The notes under the pieces: generated by a model | Databases searched by the model: none | Told to the model about the DNA's origin: nothing | What the model saw: the letters and a program-made list of their open reading frames with translations, nothing else | Part shown: piece by piece, positions 11,857 through 23,287 of the stretch | Layout: each line of letters opens with the position of its first letter | Position numbering within the stretch: the stretch's first letter is position 1 | Program-made: the position numbers and the translations under genes | NCBI GenBank assembly: GCA_019096155.1 | Contig: JAHCVI010000002.1 | Span: 1,550,001-1,614,000 of the forward strand | Source of the DNA: Staphylotrichum longicolle | Taxonomy: Eukaryota; Ascomycota; Sordariomycetes; Sordariales; Chaetomiaceae | Reading direction: 5' to 3' | DNA: 64,000 nucleotides

Positions 11857-13025
11857 GGTGTTGTGGTTGTGTTTGTGGGTGTGTGGGTGTGGGTGTGCTG
11901 AGTGTTTCGAGGTTTAGAGATTTGGAAACGCTATCAGAGGGAGTCGGTCGTCTCGGTAGCTGTTAGTTTGAGTCCAAAGTTCGATGATGGGTCTGTGATG
12001 CTGCCAGTACCGCATGGCAGACTGCAGGGCTGTAGTTTGGTATGCAGAGAGGGAAGGAAAGGAAAGAGCTACAGCTTGAACTCAAAGTTGTTGGGGTTCG
12101 AGTCTGGAAACAAAAGCGCCTCAGTGGACACAATCCACGTCACAACATCAAAGAAAGCGGGCAAAGAAACGGCCCAAGCCCCCGGGTCTCCTCCCCGGAG
12201 CCGCACAAAACGGCTGCGGCACGGCGGCCTGTTGCATCACTGTCGAGGGGCCACGAGCCGACCGACAAAGGGCCCGCAGGGGCCCCGTCTGCGCCCGTCG
12301 CGCGGCCCGCCACAATGACCAACGCAGGTGAGGGTACGATGTGCCTGATCTTGGGCTCGGGTCCAATCACGGCATGCGATTGCCACTAGAGCCGGCAGAC
12401 CATTGCAGATCCGATCGCTGAAACACTGGGTTCCCTTGTGCTGCGCCAGGTCATGACGAATCCGTTTCCACCAGTGTTTGTTGACGGGTCCTCCAAAGCG
12501 TCCCAAAGAGGTGTTGAGTGCACAGCAGTGGGGTGCTTGCTGACGTCACCGGTGATTGGTGATGTGCGTCTCTTTTGGCGGGGCGTACGCAAGCAACCGC
12601 CACCTTCTGAGGAAAAGAATGCAGCCACCGTGGCGCAGTCGACTCGGGACTCGTCGTCCTCGGAAACACAGCACGAGTGGAGGGTGTGTGTGCCTTGACA
12701 AGAAGCATGTGATGGTGGCCTCCCCTGTTGTCAATCCGATTAGATCCCTGATTGGTTATGCGTGGTGATGTTCTGTGCAGTTTAACACTCGGAGACAGCA
12801 ACAATCTGACAACGACAACCTGAGTTAGCTTCACGACCCGAGCAAGGGCTGTACACTCCGAATTGGACCCTCTGGGAATACATAATAGATACTAACACTA
12901 GAATTAAACATAACTGATGCTCACGTTGCCACAGATTCATTCAGTAAGTACCCTCGTCGCTCCCCGGGTTGACAACAATCGAGACGCCTTTCCCTTCAAG
13001 CCTCCCCTCTCGCAAAACAAACCAA
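11857..13025. other. Non-coding stretch between MARVEL and beta-glucosidase genes
   Basis: It holds the promoter of the MARVEL gene (GT-rich just above the start, 11860-11900) and the 3' flank of the beta-glucosidase gene. I see no gene in it. Confidence 0.6.
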
Positions 13026-15876
13026 CTACACTGCACCAACCTCCTCCTCAAACCGGCCCCTCCAACCCCACCTCACACCTCCCCTCGTCCGTATAGCATG
13101 CCACCCCCAACCGATCACTCCCCTCTCCCAGCCACACCGTATACCTGCCCCCCGCCCCGCCCCCGCCCCCGCCGCCGCTGCCCCGGGCGCGACCCAATGC
13201 TGCGCCTCGACATCCCACACGCTCACGTCCTTCCGCGTCAGCCTCAGCACCACCTCCTGGCTCTCCCCGGGCCCCAACTCCCTCGTCTTCTCAAAGTCCC
13301 GCAGCTGCACCACGGGCACGTCGTACGGCATTCCCGTCGGGTACTGCAGGTACGCCTGCACCGACGCCTTGCCCGCGTGCGCGGCTCCCGAGTTGGTGAC
13401 CGTGACGGCGACCTCGTACGCCACGTCCCACAGCGCCGGGTTGCCGCCCTCGCCGCCGCCCGCCGCGGGGCCCGCGCGCTGCGCGGTCGAGTAGCCCGCC
13501 GGGTAGGGGTACTTCTTGGTGCCGGCTGCGCCGACGGCGGCGGCCGCGTCCGCCTCGCCGGGCCGGAGCCACGAGTAGAGGTAGCGCCAGATGGTGGGGA
13601 AGTTGGGCGGATAGTAGGCTTCCGAGGCCGCGGGGATGGCGGTGCTGTAGGACGGGGTCGGGCCCTTGGGGGCGCGCGGCGGGGGCACGAGGGAGAGGGG
13701 CGTGACGGCGCGGATGGTGGGGTTGGAGAAGGTGAAGGTTGTGTAGCTCAGGCCGTGGCCGAAGGCGAAGCGGGGTTTGATGGACTGCTTGTGGAGGGAG
13801 CGATAGTCGATGTAGAGGCCCTCGCTGTAGGTGTCTTGGACCTGGCCGAGCGTGAAGGTCTTGAGGTTGGCGATGCTGTCGGGGTAGTCGGTCGCCGACT
13901 TGGTGATGGAGTAGGGCAGGTGGCCGCTGGGAGAGACGTCGCCAAAGAGAACATTGGTGAGTGACTCGCCGGCTTCCTGTCCGGGCAGGTGAGCGAAGAG
14001 GACGGCCTTGACTGAGGGATGGTCGATCCACGACTCGAGGATGAGAGGGCCGACTGTGTGAACAACGACCACAACGTTGCTGTACTTCTCGGCCGCTTTC
14101 TGGATGAGCTTGTCGCCGCCGTGCCACGCTGCCAGCTTGTCCGAATCGCGATCGCCGTGGTTATTCTCAACGGTAAAGCTATTCTCGCCAGCGTCGGAAC
14201 TGATGAACACAATCGCCACCTCGTCCGACGAGGGCGTACCGATGTTGGACGGGAATGTGTCGGTGTTGTGAAACTTGACGTCGGGCACTCTCCTCTTGAT
14301 GGCGGAAATCGGGTCGTCAAAATAGGGGTAGTCCGCAACGCCTGAGCCCCAGCCCATGCCGAGCGTGCCCTTGTTGCATGCCCTGTTCAGACAGGCGTTT
14401 GGCCCCGATGGATTGACCTGCGCATCGGTGCCAAACACGCTAGTCTTGCTGGCATTCGAAAGCGGAAGCAAGTTGCCGTCATTCTTTAAGAGCGTGATGG
14501 CATCCTGGGCCACCTGGCGGGCGACAAGATAATGATCATCCTGCACGTTGACGAACCAGTTGACCTGTCCGATAGGAGAAAAGACGGCGGCCGGATACAA
14601 GAGACCATTCTTATCACGTGTGTTTGATGAGAAGTTTGGCCGCGGGTGGTTCTTGTCCTGGCCCATCTTGTACCAGGCTGCCACGACCCTGGTGGCCATG
14701 TCGTTGAGCCTGTCCATCGGCACCGAACCGTTGAGGACCGATCTGGTCAGCTCGTACTGCCACAAGCTGAACCCGAACAGTGGGATGTTGGTATCGCCTG
14801 GCATGTTCATATCGAGGCCAGCCAGAGCCGAGTCGACGCCCGAAATGTGGCTCAACCAGTCCGACATCACCAGGCCCTGAAATCCCAGCTCGTCCTTGAG
14901 GATGCCGTTGATCAAGTGGCTGTGTTGTGAGCAAGCAGAGCCGTTCACAGCATTGTATGCGGTCATGACAGCACCAACACCCGCGTGAATCGCCTCGGCA
15001 AACGGCCACAAGTAGAGCTCGTGGAGGGTCCGGTCATCTGTGCTGTATCAGCATACCGCGTGGCCTGCTCGCATCCGGAAGACATTTACCAATGTTTGCG
15101 CTGTACCCGGGCTGGAACGGGTTGTACATGCGAAACATCTCCTGTTCGTTGCCAATGTAGTGCTTGATGGTGGAAATAACGCCCTGCTCCTGGACACCTT
15201 TGATATGAAGCGCGGCCGCCTTGCCCTGCAGCACAGGGTCGGCGCCAAACCCTTCCCAGTTGCGGCCCCCGAGGGGTTTCCGTCCCAAGGGACCCACGGA
15301 AGGGCCGAGATGGACGTTGGCTCCCTTACCGCGGAACTCCTTGCCCATGGCAACTCCGCGGGCATACATCAAGGCCTTGTCCCAGGTTGCTCCGGTAGTG
15401 ATGCCGGCCGGGAATGCCGTCACATTGTCGGCAGACGAGACGCCGAGTGCCGAATCCTGGAGACAAAGCTGTGGGAACCCTAGGCGGTCGGCACTTCCAG
15501 TGTTTCCGACACAGGGTCTGTGTACCCAGTCAGTGGTGGTTTCAGCAGGCGCAAAGTCCCAGTACTGACCCTGTTAAGGCATTAGCGAGCCAGCACACCA
15601 TCTGCCGACCATGCAGAATACCTTACCCATGTATATGCCAACTCCAGAGGTGATGTTGGTCTTCTCCGCCAGCGTCATCTGCGACACCAAAGCCTCTGCT
15701 TTCGCGTAGGCATCTCTCCACGAGTCGAGCCAGCCGCCATGAGGCGTTGGGTAGTAAGGCTCTGCATGGTAGCCGGCCGGGACCGGGTCTCGGGGGCCAA
15801 CGCCACGGGCAAGAGCGGGAAGGGCTAGGGGGCTCAGAAGGAACGAGAGCCAAACGGCGCTCACGCGGTAGACCAT
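13026..15876 (-). CDS. Secreted GH3 beta-glucosidase with broken C-terminal frame
   Basis: Exons 15876-15622, 15570-15090 and 15037-13026 give 915 residues as read. The start is the ATG that opens a signal peptide (MVYRVSAVWLSFLLSPLALP). GH3 enzymes hydrolyse beta-linked glucose from cellobiose and related glycosides outside the cell. The N-terminal barrel shows NTGSADRLGFPQLCLQD and KHYIGNEQE. The nucleophile is Asp305 in GLVMSDW. The second alpha/beta domain and a C-terminal fibronectin-III-like domain (about residues 700-850) follow. Two oddities: the first splice leaves about 17 extra residues before the conserved PCVGNTG, and after HWVAPG the frame runs into a G-rich tract and ends in unrelated residues, while the expected family end (YTVWLGEGSDRLGVACY) lies in another frame at 13150-13048. 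Either a one-base indel in the assembly or a real C-terminal mutation explains this. Family certain; 3' end uncertain. Confidence 0.9.
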
Positions 15877-17441
15877 ATCGACCGCGCTTTTGAGGCTCTC
15901 GGAGCGCAAACAAGAGAACAACCCGCCAAGCTGCTACTGTGTACAAGCAATCCTTCCAGAAGACCAGTGCCGCACCACCGCAGATGAAGGCGCAGGTGGG
16001 CACAAAAGCAGGTTGGCCATCTATATGGGAGCAGTTACGTCCCGGTCAACTCTCTCTTAAAGCCCAATGGAAGACGCGTTGTGTCTTGGTCAACAACGAC
16101 TGGTACGGTGACATCCTATCCTGGCAAAGGACACCGGTTCAGGCACATGGCACCCACGGAGATCGACAGGACGCACCCGGGCCTGTAAAATCGCACCAAA
16201 CAAGGGCCAGTTGCATTAAATGAGGATGGACGAGGGCCATTCCCAAGACATGGCTGCGACCCCAGCAGCCCCAACTGGGAGAAGCACGCGTCTGTCGCTT
16301 CTCATTTGCTGCGGCTGCGCGAGCCAGGAAATTCAGCCCAGGCGGGCCTTCGCTTGAAGATCATGTCCGCAAATAGACTTGGTCAGATCGAGATCCGCCA
16401 TGGCGTCCACTCGGACAGCACCTCGAGCCTTGTGCCGAGCCCTGTGCCTGTCGTTCAAGGCTTGCTTAAGTTTTCCATTGCTCTGAGTTGCCTGCTGCTT
16501 TGAAGAGCCCCTTGGCCGACCTCGCGAGAGGGGAACCTGGCTGCCCGCTTGGTCAGCGCCTGCAAGACACGCAGACACGCAACTTGCGGGTGTGTGTGCC
16601 ATGGTGTGGAGAAGCCGAGGGCTGGGAAGCCAAGTCGCCGAATGAACCAGAAAAAGGAGACAGAGTTGTATCGTTGACTGGTCAAGAGGGATCAGGTGCT
16701 GGTGGTTTGTGGCACAAAGCAGGTTTTGAGAGGAGTCCAGTCGGAGTGAAGAACGGCCCCTGTCTGTGCCCCCCACGGGTCAGCCCGCGCCGCCCCAGGT
16801 TCTGTCATGCTTCATTCAGACTTTAGGTCGACCTGTTTCTGGCCTGGAACCAGCTGATGATGGTGGATTTGGTCAGCGGCAATTAAACCAAAGAAGAGGC
16901 AGAATTTCTTTTTGAAAGTCGGATTTCTTGTGCGATACCAACTGGTACGGGGAAACGAATATGGACCTGGTTCAGTCCAGGTTCGAGCTGAGGTTTGAGG
17001 TCGTTTCCTTGCTTGCAAGACGAGAGCTGGGGAAATGCAACGCTGAGTTGCCCGAGTTGGTGTGCTGCATCTGCCAATCGGGCCCACAAAAGCCGGGACA
17101 GAACACTGAACCGGGGCACACGGCAGCTCAACTTCGGCCAATGCCCCAGCTCGCGACTTCTCAAAAAGGCAGGTTCATCCTCAGCGCAGTCCCAGCCCGC
17201 CAAGGAGCCAGTTCCCTTCTGGGGTTGTTCCCTTCCTTCCACCTCATCGGCAATCCACAAATCTGCACTCACCGGCATTTGAGTGCTGTGCGCTAGCAGA
17301 TGCCCGGTGCCGCCATGTAACTCGGCGCGGGCCACAATCCTCAACCGTCGTCCGTTGCTCGATCGTGACCTGCATCATGGCGTCGAGATCCGGATCGCTT
17401 GCATGAGACTACTGTATTGCCTCGTGGCGAGGGGGGCACGG

Positions 17442-17471
17442 GAACATGGGCGAACATGGGCGAACATGGGC
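17442..17471. repeat. Three perfect copies of a 10-bp unit
   Basis: The unit gaacatgggc is repeated three times head to tail in the lipase upstream region, about 730 bp before the start codon. Confidence 0.9.
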
Positions 17472-18090
17472 GCCCACGAGACGCCTCCCTCATCCTTTCT
17501 TTGCGTTTGCTTCCCGCTGAGACATGTCCCGGTAGTCAACGATCTGCGTGCCTAATTTCCACATCCAGCACAATCGGGCTGTGTCGGGCCATCCCGCCGT
17601 CGTCTTGAACCGCCTGTCTTCTCCCAGAAAGGCTGTCCATCCATCCGCATACGGACCCCTCGGAGGAGTCCACACCAAGGCACGATCCAGCGACTACCCC
17701 CTCTTGGCCCTCCATCTCGTCGGAGCCTGCCAAGACGTGGGCTTGGTGACGGGCTCACGGGACAAGCTCGCCTGAGCAGACCTCCACACCCTCCACTACG
17801 AGTTCGGCGATGCACCCCTCTTCCGTCACCTCTAGATGTGCCCAGCTCCGTCGACAACATGCGGTGTCGGTGTCGGTTTGTCTCTAGTCAGCTTAGTCGC
17901 CCTCCGCCATGGCTGCCATGGCCGCCATGGGGGCGGGCTGCTGATCGCCATGCACCCCATGGTCTCCCCTGCGGGGAAGACGAGACTACGAGACTCCGTC
18001 TCAGTCTGGAATGTGCGGAGATGCCAGGTACGCCCGATGCACCACTGTTCTAAGCTCCGTCTGGGTCCCTTTGCGGCGTCGACGATGCCA

Positions 18091-18097
18091 TATAAAG
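18091..18097 (+). promoter_or_regulatory. TATA box of the lipase gene
   Basis: TATAAAG lies about 100 bp before the lipase start codon in the right orientation, a usual spacing for fungal TATA genes with short leaders. Confidence 0.55.
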
Positions 18098-18197
18098 ACC
18101 AGAGACGCCGTGTGACCAGAGACCGCCCCCGGATCTCGTCCAGGTCCGGCCACCCCATCCGAGATCCCATAGTCTCAGTTCCCCTGGCCTAGCTACC

Positions 18198-19363
18198 ATG
18201 AAAGGCTTTCTCCTCACCTGCCTCTGCTGGGCGTCTCTCGCCCTCGCAGCGCCAAGCTCGAGAAGACAAGGTACACCGGGTTCTCCGTTGACTGCTCTCA
18301 CGACACACCATCGTATCTGACAGCGTTCCCAGATGCCGTCACACCTCAGCAGCTGAACAGCTTCAAGCTGTACGCCCAGTGGTCCGCAGCAGCCGGCTGC
18401 AACAACGAGAAGGCTGCCGGGGAGCCCGTCACTTGCAAGCTGAACCAGTGCTCCATGTTCGACTCGCACAACGCCACGGTTGTCGCCTCGTTCATGTAAG
18501 TCTTGCTCCCGCTCAGAGCCTCCATGGCCGTATCTGACGTGAGCAACAGCGGTACCGTGCTGGACACTAGGGGCTTTGTCGGGATAGACCCAGTCGACAA
18601 GCAAATCGTCGTCTCCTTCAGGGGGTCCACCTCCATCAGGAACTGGATCTCAAAGTGAGACTGCCCCCCCTCAGACCCATCCACCCCAGCTGACACCCAA
18701 CCCCCCAGCTTCGTCTTCGCCCAAGTCCCCTGCGACTTGACCGCCGGCTGCCTCGCCCACGCAGGCTTCTACGCCTCCTGGGGCGAAGTAGCCTCGCGCA
18801 CGCTGGCCGCCGTGCGCGCCGCCAAGGCCGCCAACCCGACCTACAAGGTCGTCGCCACGGGCCACTCCCTCGGCGGCGCCGTGGCCACGCTCGCGGCCGC
18901 CTACATCCGGCGGGCCGGCATCGCCGCCGACCTGTACACGTACGGCTCCCCGCGCGTGGGCAACGTCGCCTTCGTCGCCTTTGTCACGGACCAGCCGGGC
19001 GGCGAGTACCGCGTCACGCACACCGACGACCCCGTCCCGCGGCTGCCGCCCATCCTGCTCAACTACCGGCACACCAGCCCGGAGTACTGGATCGACGAAG
19101 GGGGCGACGCCGTCGTGACGCCCGACGAGGTGCGGGGCTGCCCCGGCTACTCCAACGTCCAGTGCAACGGCGGGACCAAGGGGCTTGACGTCGACGCGCA
19201 CCTGTGGTATTTCCAGGAGCTGTACGGCTGCGCGCCCGAGGGGACGCCGTTCAAGCGGGCCGAGGGCGAGATCAGCGATGCCGAGTTGGAGGCCAAGCTG
19301 AACATGTATGTGGATATGGATATCCAGCTGGCCGAGAATCTGCATGCCGAGGGGCAGTCATAG
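18198..19363 (+). CDS. Secreted class-3 lipase (Thermomyces lipase/feruloyl esterase type)
   Basis: Four exons, 18198-18270, 18324-18495, 18550-18654 and 18709-19363, give 334 residues. The second exon could also begin nine bases later. A signal peptide (MKGFLLTCLCWASLALA) is followed by a short basic pro-region (SSRRQ). The mature enzyme has the alpha/beta-hydrolase fold of Pfam lipase 3. The nucleophile is Ser170 in TGHSLGGA, the acid is Asp224 in THTDDPVPRLPP, and the base is the His of VDAHLWYF. FRGSTSIRNWIS carries the oxyanion/lid region and HTSPEYWI is also typical. The whole pattern follows Thermomyces lanuginosus lipase, so triacylglycerol hydrolysis outside the cell is likely, but related feruloyl esterases share the frame. 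The activator at 30-34 kb belongs to a family that controls lipid-use genes. Confidence 0.92.
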
Positions 19364-20323
19364 GATATGAGTAATGCTGTTTGTGATGAATGACGGCATG
19401 AGGGACGACAGGCACATCTTCAGCCGGCTAGTACTGTACATACATTCCAGATATACAATGTTGTTTCCAACCTACCCTCTACGGCCTGTTACACTCCTGC
19501 TCCAACCTCGCCTTCTCCTTGATCACCTACCCCCAATTTCCATGAGCCCACGCCAGAACTAACCCCGTCCACTCTCCAGAAGCAGTCCGTTGCCGATACT
19601 CGATTTCCACCTACATGTTGCATATGGGAGTCGCGCTACGTCCCCTTGTATTGCAACATTCCCCACGGTGAGTGACCTTTCACCCAACCAAAAGCAAAAA
19701 CCCTAAAGCCAGACAGAGAGCGATCCACAGCGACCGACTTTCATGTTCATGCTTTATCAAACTCGTGGGACACTCTTCCAATTCCCCTCGCCGGCTGCTA
19801 CCTAACTACCTACATACTCTCCGCCTTGTGTCCGCACAGCCTGGTCAATCAACAACATGTCACCTAAAGCGACATTCGCCGTGAAAGTGAAAAAGAAAGT
19901 TAAAAGGGGTATAAATGAAGAATGCATCCATGTCCCGTCGCCTCGAGAAAAATGCCGAGAGGAAAGGAAACAGGCAAAGAAAAACAAAAAATGTAATCCG
20001 TCCGTGGCTGCGGACTTCGCACCGGTGCCGAGCCCCCCTTTCCCAAAGGGATGTGATACCGTACCCGTGCCCGTCCAAAGCCCAGTCCCTCAGTCCGTCC
20101 TTCTATGCCCCCGCAAGACAGGTCCCGTTTTCCCCGGCCCAAGCTGATGTGAGCCGAACCCGGACCTAACCTGACCGACCGACCGACCCAATCCATGCGC
20201 CCGGCCATTGTCCATACATGAACAACAACAAAATCCTTCCGGTACACCGTTCCTTCCAACACCGTTCCAACACTTCCTCCACAATCCCACAAAAAAAACC
20301 ATCTCATCTCCCCCCCCCCTTTC
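19364..20323. other. Non-coding stretch between lipase and GAR-domain gene
   Basis: The two genes converge here. The stretch holds their 3' flanks, with a purine-rich segment at 19885-19990 and a short gacc tetranucleotide run near 20173-20188. No gene seen. Confidence 0.6.
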
Positions 20324-23287
20324 CTACGCCCGCCTAAAAAGCCTCTTCGTACTCCCCACCTTGCCCATCTCCCCAAACCTCGCCGCCCCCACAGCCGACG
20401 CCGAAACCGACCTCACCCCACCGTTGCCTCCGCCTCCGCGATCCATCAAGCTCGCCTCCAGCCCACCCCCGACCCCAATCCCACCACCATTCCCCTCAGC
20501 ATTCGCCGCCGTCGTGAGAGGCGGAGGAAGGCGATGCTCCCCGCTCGCGATCCGGACCTTCTCCTTGACGCTCTCGACCCACTTTCTCTTCTCCTCGCTC
20601 ATCTCGACGTGCTTGGCGCGGGGGCCCGCCATGCCCAGGGGGCCCGCCGCGGCGTCCTCCTCGTCCCAACTAATGCGCGAGCTGGACCGCGAGCGCTGCG
20701 ACGACGACGCGTCCGACGGCGGCGTCGCTTCGAGCCTGCTCATGTTGGCGAGCGGGGTCTTGGGGCGGGTGGCGGTGGTTGACGCTGATGATGATGGTGG
20801 GGGCGGTAGTGGGGGTGCCGTGAGGGGTGGGAGTGGCTCGTCGTTGGTCGAGGTTGAGGTGGAAGAGAGGGGAGGGGGCCGGCGAGTCTTGCGGAGTTTG
20901 AGAGGGGAGATGGAGGCTGGGGAGTGCGCGTCCATGGCAGAGGTTGGACGGCTCGGCGGGGTGGCGTCTGCGCGCAGGGGCGCGACACTGCCCCTGCGCG
21001 GGATGTCTTTCACTTCAATCGTGCCGTCTGTGCCGGCGGCGGCAGAGCGGCGGAGATGGTGGCTGGCGTACTCTTTGAGGTACTCGCCGAGGTCGGCCCA
21101 GCCGCCGCCCACGCGCACCATGACGCGTTCGCCGTGCTCGCCGACGCAGCGGATGAAGAGCTTGATGGGAGCCTCGCCGTTGGAGCGCGAAAGGTGATAA
21201 AGCTTGATCTCCTGGTTGCCCCGTTGGTGGCGCGGCCGAGAGCTACGGCTGTAGGCGGGGGCTAGGGTGAAGGAGGGCGTGCCAGAGCGCGAGTAAGTAG
21301 ACCGCATCGACATGTTGGATTGGCTGCGGGGAATGGCGTCCGAGCGGGAGCTCTTTCGCGCTGTCGGCATCTTGAAGTCCGGGGGGTTGAGGTTGATCTT
21401 GGGAGGCTCTGCAGTCAACCGGATCTTGGCCGGCACTGATTCCAGGATCTCACTGATTTGCTGTTGAAGTTGGTCGTCGGTGCCAGGCATGCTCGACTCG
21501 GATGGACTTTCAGGTTCGTCATCCTCCAAGATGGAGTCCCTCATCGGGGTGCCTGGAGGGCTGGGGAAGCTCGGCAGCTCCGTAATCGTGGGCTTGTCGA
21601 CGAAACTCACCGACATCGACCTTGTGCTCGAGCGAAAAGAGCCGAGGCCGGAAACCTCGTCGTCACGGGCCAGGTCCCTCTGACGGGGTCTTTCTGGCGT
21701 GCCGTGGTCGAGCAGATCACTCGAAAACGAATCGGTAAATGTGCTGTGGGCTCCGTGGATGACTGTGGAGGATACAGACGCGTCGCTACCACGCCTGGCG
21801 GCGTGATCCAACCCCGCATCGCGATCCGGGACGTCTGGCACCTCAGAATCCGAACTGGACTGACCAAGCGGAGCGCCGCTGGTTTCGTCGTGCGTGGGTC
21901 CAGCGGGACTCGGAACGAGTGCTGCCGGACTTTGGCTACCGCTTGCCACGTTGTACGTGGTTTGATCAAACTCATTGTCCGTGTCAGGGTACTCATCCTC
22001 CAGCCGAAGATCTTCTGTGCTCGGGTGAATCCTGATCACTGGTGGCGGAGTCGGCCGAGCATCGGAATCGCTCGCAGCGCTTTCATCAAGAGCAGGCGGC
22101 GTAGGAGGTCCATGGGCGGCTTCTGGTGCAGCACCCGCGTCACCGTTTGCTCCTCGCTGCGGTTGCTGTCTGGAGACGTCCTCCAATGGAGCGACCTGGG
22201 GTGCCAGCTTGGCCAGATCCGTCTCCCTGATCTTCCTCTCACATGCCACCGTCCACTCGCCGTACCCGTGCTCCAGAGTGTCGACGCGGTCAATCCAGTC
22301 CTCTGGAAGCGTATCCGGTTGCCCTTCGAGGATGTCAAGCATGGCATCCAAATCACGGCCGGCCTTTGCCACTTTACGCTCGAGAATTGACTTCATAACG
22401 TCAAATTCTGCCCGAGACAGTGTCGCGGGTCCGGTACCCGTGACGCGGCCCGGCCCGCTCGAGCTGTGATCGGGCACCGTGCCAAGATTGATAGCATTCC
22501 AGCCAGATCGCAGAGCGACCTCGGCGTCCTTGATTGACGTCAGAAAGACCGGGACTCTCCGGAGTGCTAGGAGGCGGAAGTTCCAAGCACTCATCAGCCT
22601 AGCCAGTCTGGACAGATTCGGCAGCGCTTGAACAGTAGTGGCCGTGATCAAGGCCGTCAAGTCGTCCAGCCTCGCAATTGAGGGGAGGGACGGCATTGCG
22701 GAACGCCCCGCGCCTAGGATGGGCGTTCCCGGCCTTGAAAGAGGCATGATGTGGTTGTTCAAGACCTGTGTCTTGATTTCTTCGATGTCGAGCTCCTCCA
22801 GCCCCTGGCCGATCTCGTCGACCCGCTTCTCATATCTCGCCACATCAGCCGTCGAGAGGCTTCCAATGTACCCGTGGTCTGAGTTTGAGGGTTCGTGGCT
22901 TTCGGAGGGCGCGGTGTCGGAGAGCTCCCGGCCCGAGCTGAAGAGCTTCCTCCTCTTAGCCGCAGGCAGCTCGAAGCCCGCAGAGCCCCCGCCAGCCGGC
23001 CACGGCCAAGCAGAGAGCTCGCCGAGCCATTCGTGTATGCTGTTCGAAGCAATGGCTACCCTCAGGGCAAACGCCTGCTCGGCCGGGGTTGCTGCCTCTA
23101 TGCAGGCCTTCAGGCTGCCCGAAGGATTCCGGAAGGCGTCGACGACGGTCCGCGGGGTGAGGTTCGAGAGAAGGTCGTCAGTGTTCCGCTGGCGGGTCGG
23201 GGAGGAAGAGCTGGACGTCGATCGCAGCTGGCGGCCGCGGGCAGGCGCAAGGTGCGCGTTGCTCCGGGCCGGAGGCGAGTCGTCCAT
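20324..23287 (-). CDS. GAR (Gas2-related) domain protein, probable microtubule binder
   Basis: A single exon of 987 residues. I chose the ATG at 23287 (MDDSPPARSN) because the frame above it is compositionally poor and has no other good start. Most of the chain is low-complexity Ser/Pro/Thr-rich. A helical, coiled-coil-like region with Trp and Leu spacing lies around residues 140-400. About residues 685-745 contain EIKLYHLSRSNGEAPIKLF, RVGGGWADLGEYLKEY and HHLRR, which match the GAR domain of GAS2/spectraplakin proteins; that domain binds microtubules. The C-terminal 240 residues are disordered, with polyproline and polyglycine runs, and end in basic KRLFRRA. Fungal homologues exist but I do not recognise a named gene. 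A link to the microtubule cytoskeleton is inference from the domain. Confidence 0.85.
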   Translation of the reverse strand: MDDSPPARSNAHLAPARGRQLRSTSSSSSPTRQRNTDDLLSNLTPRTVVDAFRNPSGSLKACIEAATPAEQAFALRVAIASNSIHEWLGELSAWPWPAGGGSAGFELPAAKRRKLFSSGRELSDTAPSESHEPSNSDHGYIGSLSTADVARYEKRVDEIGQGLEELDIEEIKTQVLNNHIMPLSRPGTPILGAGRSAMPSLPSIARLDDLTALITATTVQALPNLSRLARLMSAWNFRLLALRRVPVFLTSIKDAEVALRSGWNAINLGTVPDHSSSGPGRVTGTGPATLSRAEFDVMKSILERKVAKAGRDLDAMLDILEGQPDTLPEDWIDRVDTLEHGYGEWTVACERKIRETDLAKLAPQVAPLEDVSRQQPQRGANGDAGAAPEAAHGPPTPPALDESAASDSDARPTPPPVIRIHPSTEDLRLEDEYPDTDNEFDQTTYNVASGSQSPAALVPSPAGPTHDETSGAPLGQSSSDSEVPDVPDRDAGLDHAARRGSDASVSSTVIHGAHSTFTDSFSSDLLDHGTPERPRQRDLARDDEVSGLGSFRSSTRSMSVSFVDKPTITELPSFPSPPGTPMRDSILEDDEPESPSESSMPGTDDQLQQQISEILESVPAKIRLTAEPPKINLNPPDFKMPTARKSSRSDAIPRSQSNMSMRSTYSRSGTPSFTLAPAYSRSSRPRHQRGNQEIKLYHLSRSNGEAPIKLFIRCVGEHGERVMVRVGGGWADLGEYLKEYASHHLRRSAAAGTDGTIEVKDIPRRGSVAPLRADATPPSRPTSAMDAHSPASISPLKLRKTRRPPPLSSTSTSTNDEPLPPLTAPPLPPPPSSSASTTATRPKTPLANMSRLEATPPSDASSSQRSRSSSRISWDEEDAAAGPLGMAGPRAKHVEMSEEKRKWVESVKEKVRIASGEHRLPPPLTTAANAEGNGGGIGVGGGLEASLMDRGGGGNGGVRSVSASAVGAARFGEMGKVGSTKRLFRRA

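Larger units (their letters stand above)
15877..18197. other. Divergent intergenic region between beta-glucosidase and lipase
   Basis: These 2.3 kb separate two divergently transcribed secreted-enzyme genes and must contain both promoters. I find no gene in them. They include a 10-bp tandem repeat at 17442 and a TATA box just above the lipase. Confidence 0.6.

Noticed and set aside
12969..13964. 331-codon plus-strand frame
   Set aside because: Antisense to the GH3 gene and Arg/Gly-rich, a typical shadow.
17657..17665. CCTCGGAGG in the lipase upstream region as a FarA-type site
   Set aside because: A CCTCGG hexamer is expected by chance about once in 2 kb of this DNA; one copy 530 bp from the start is no evidence of control.
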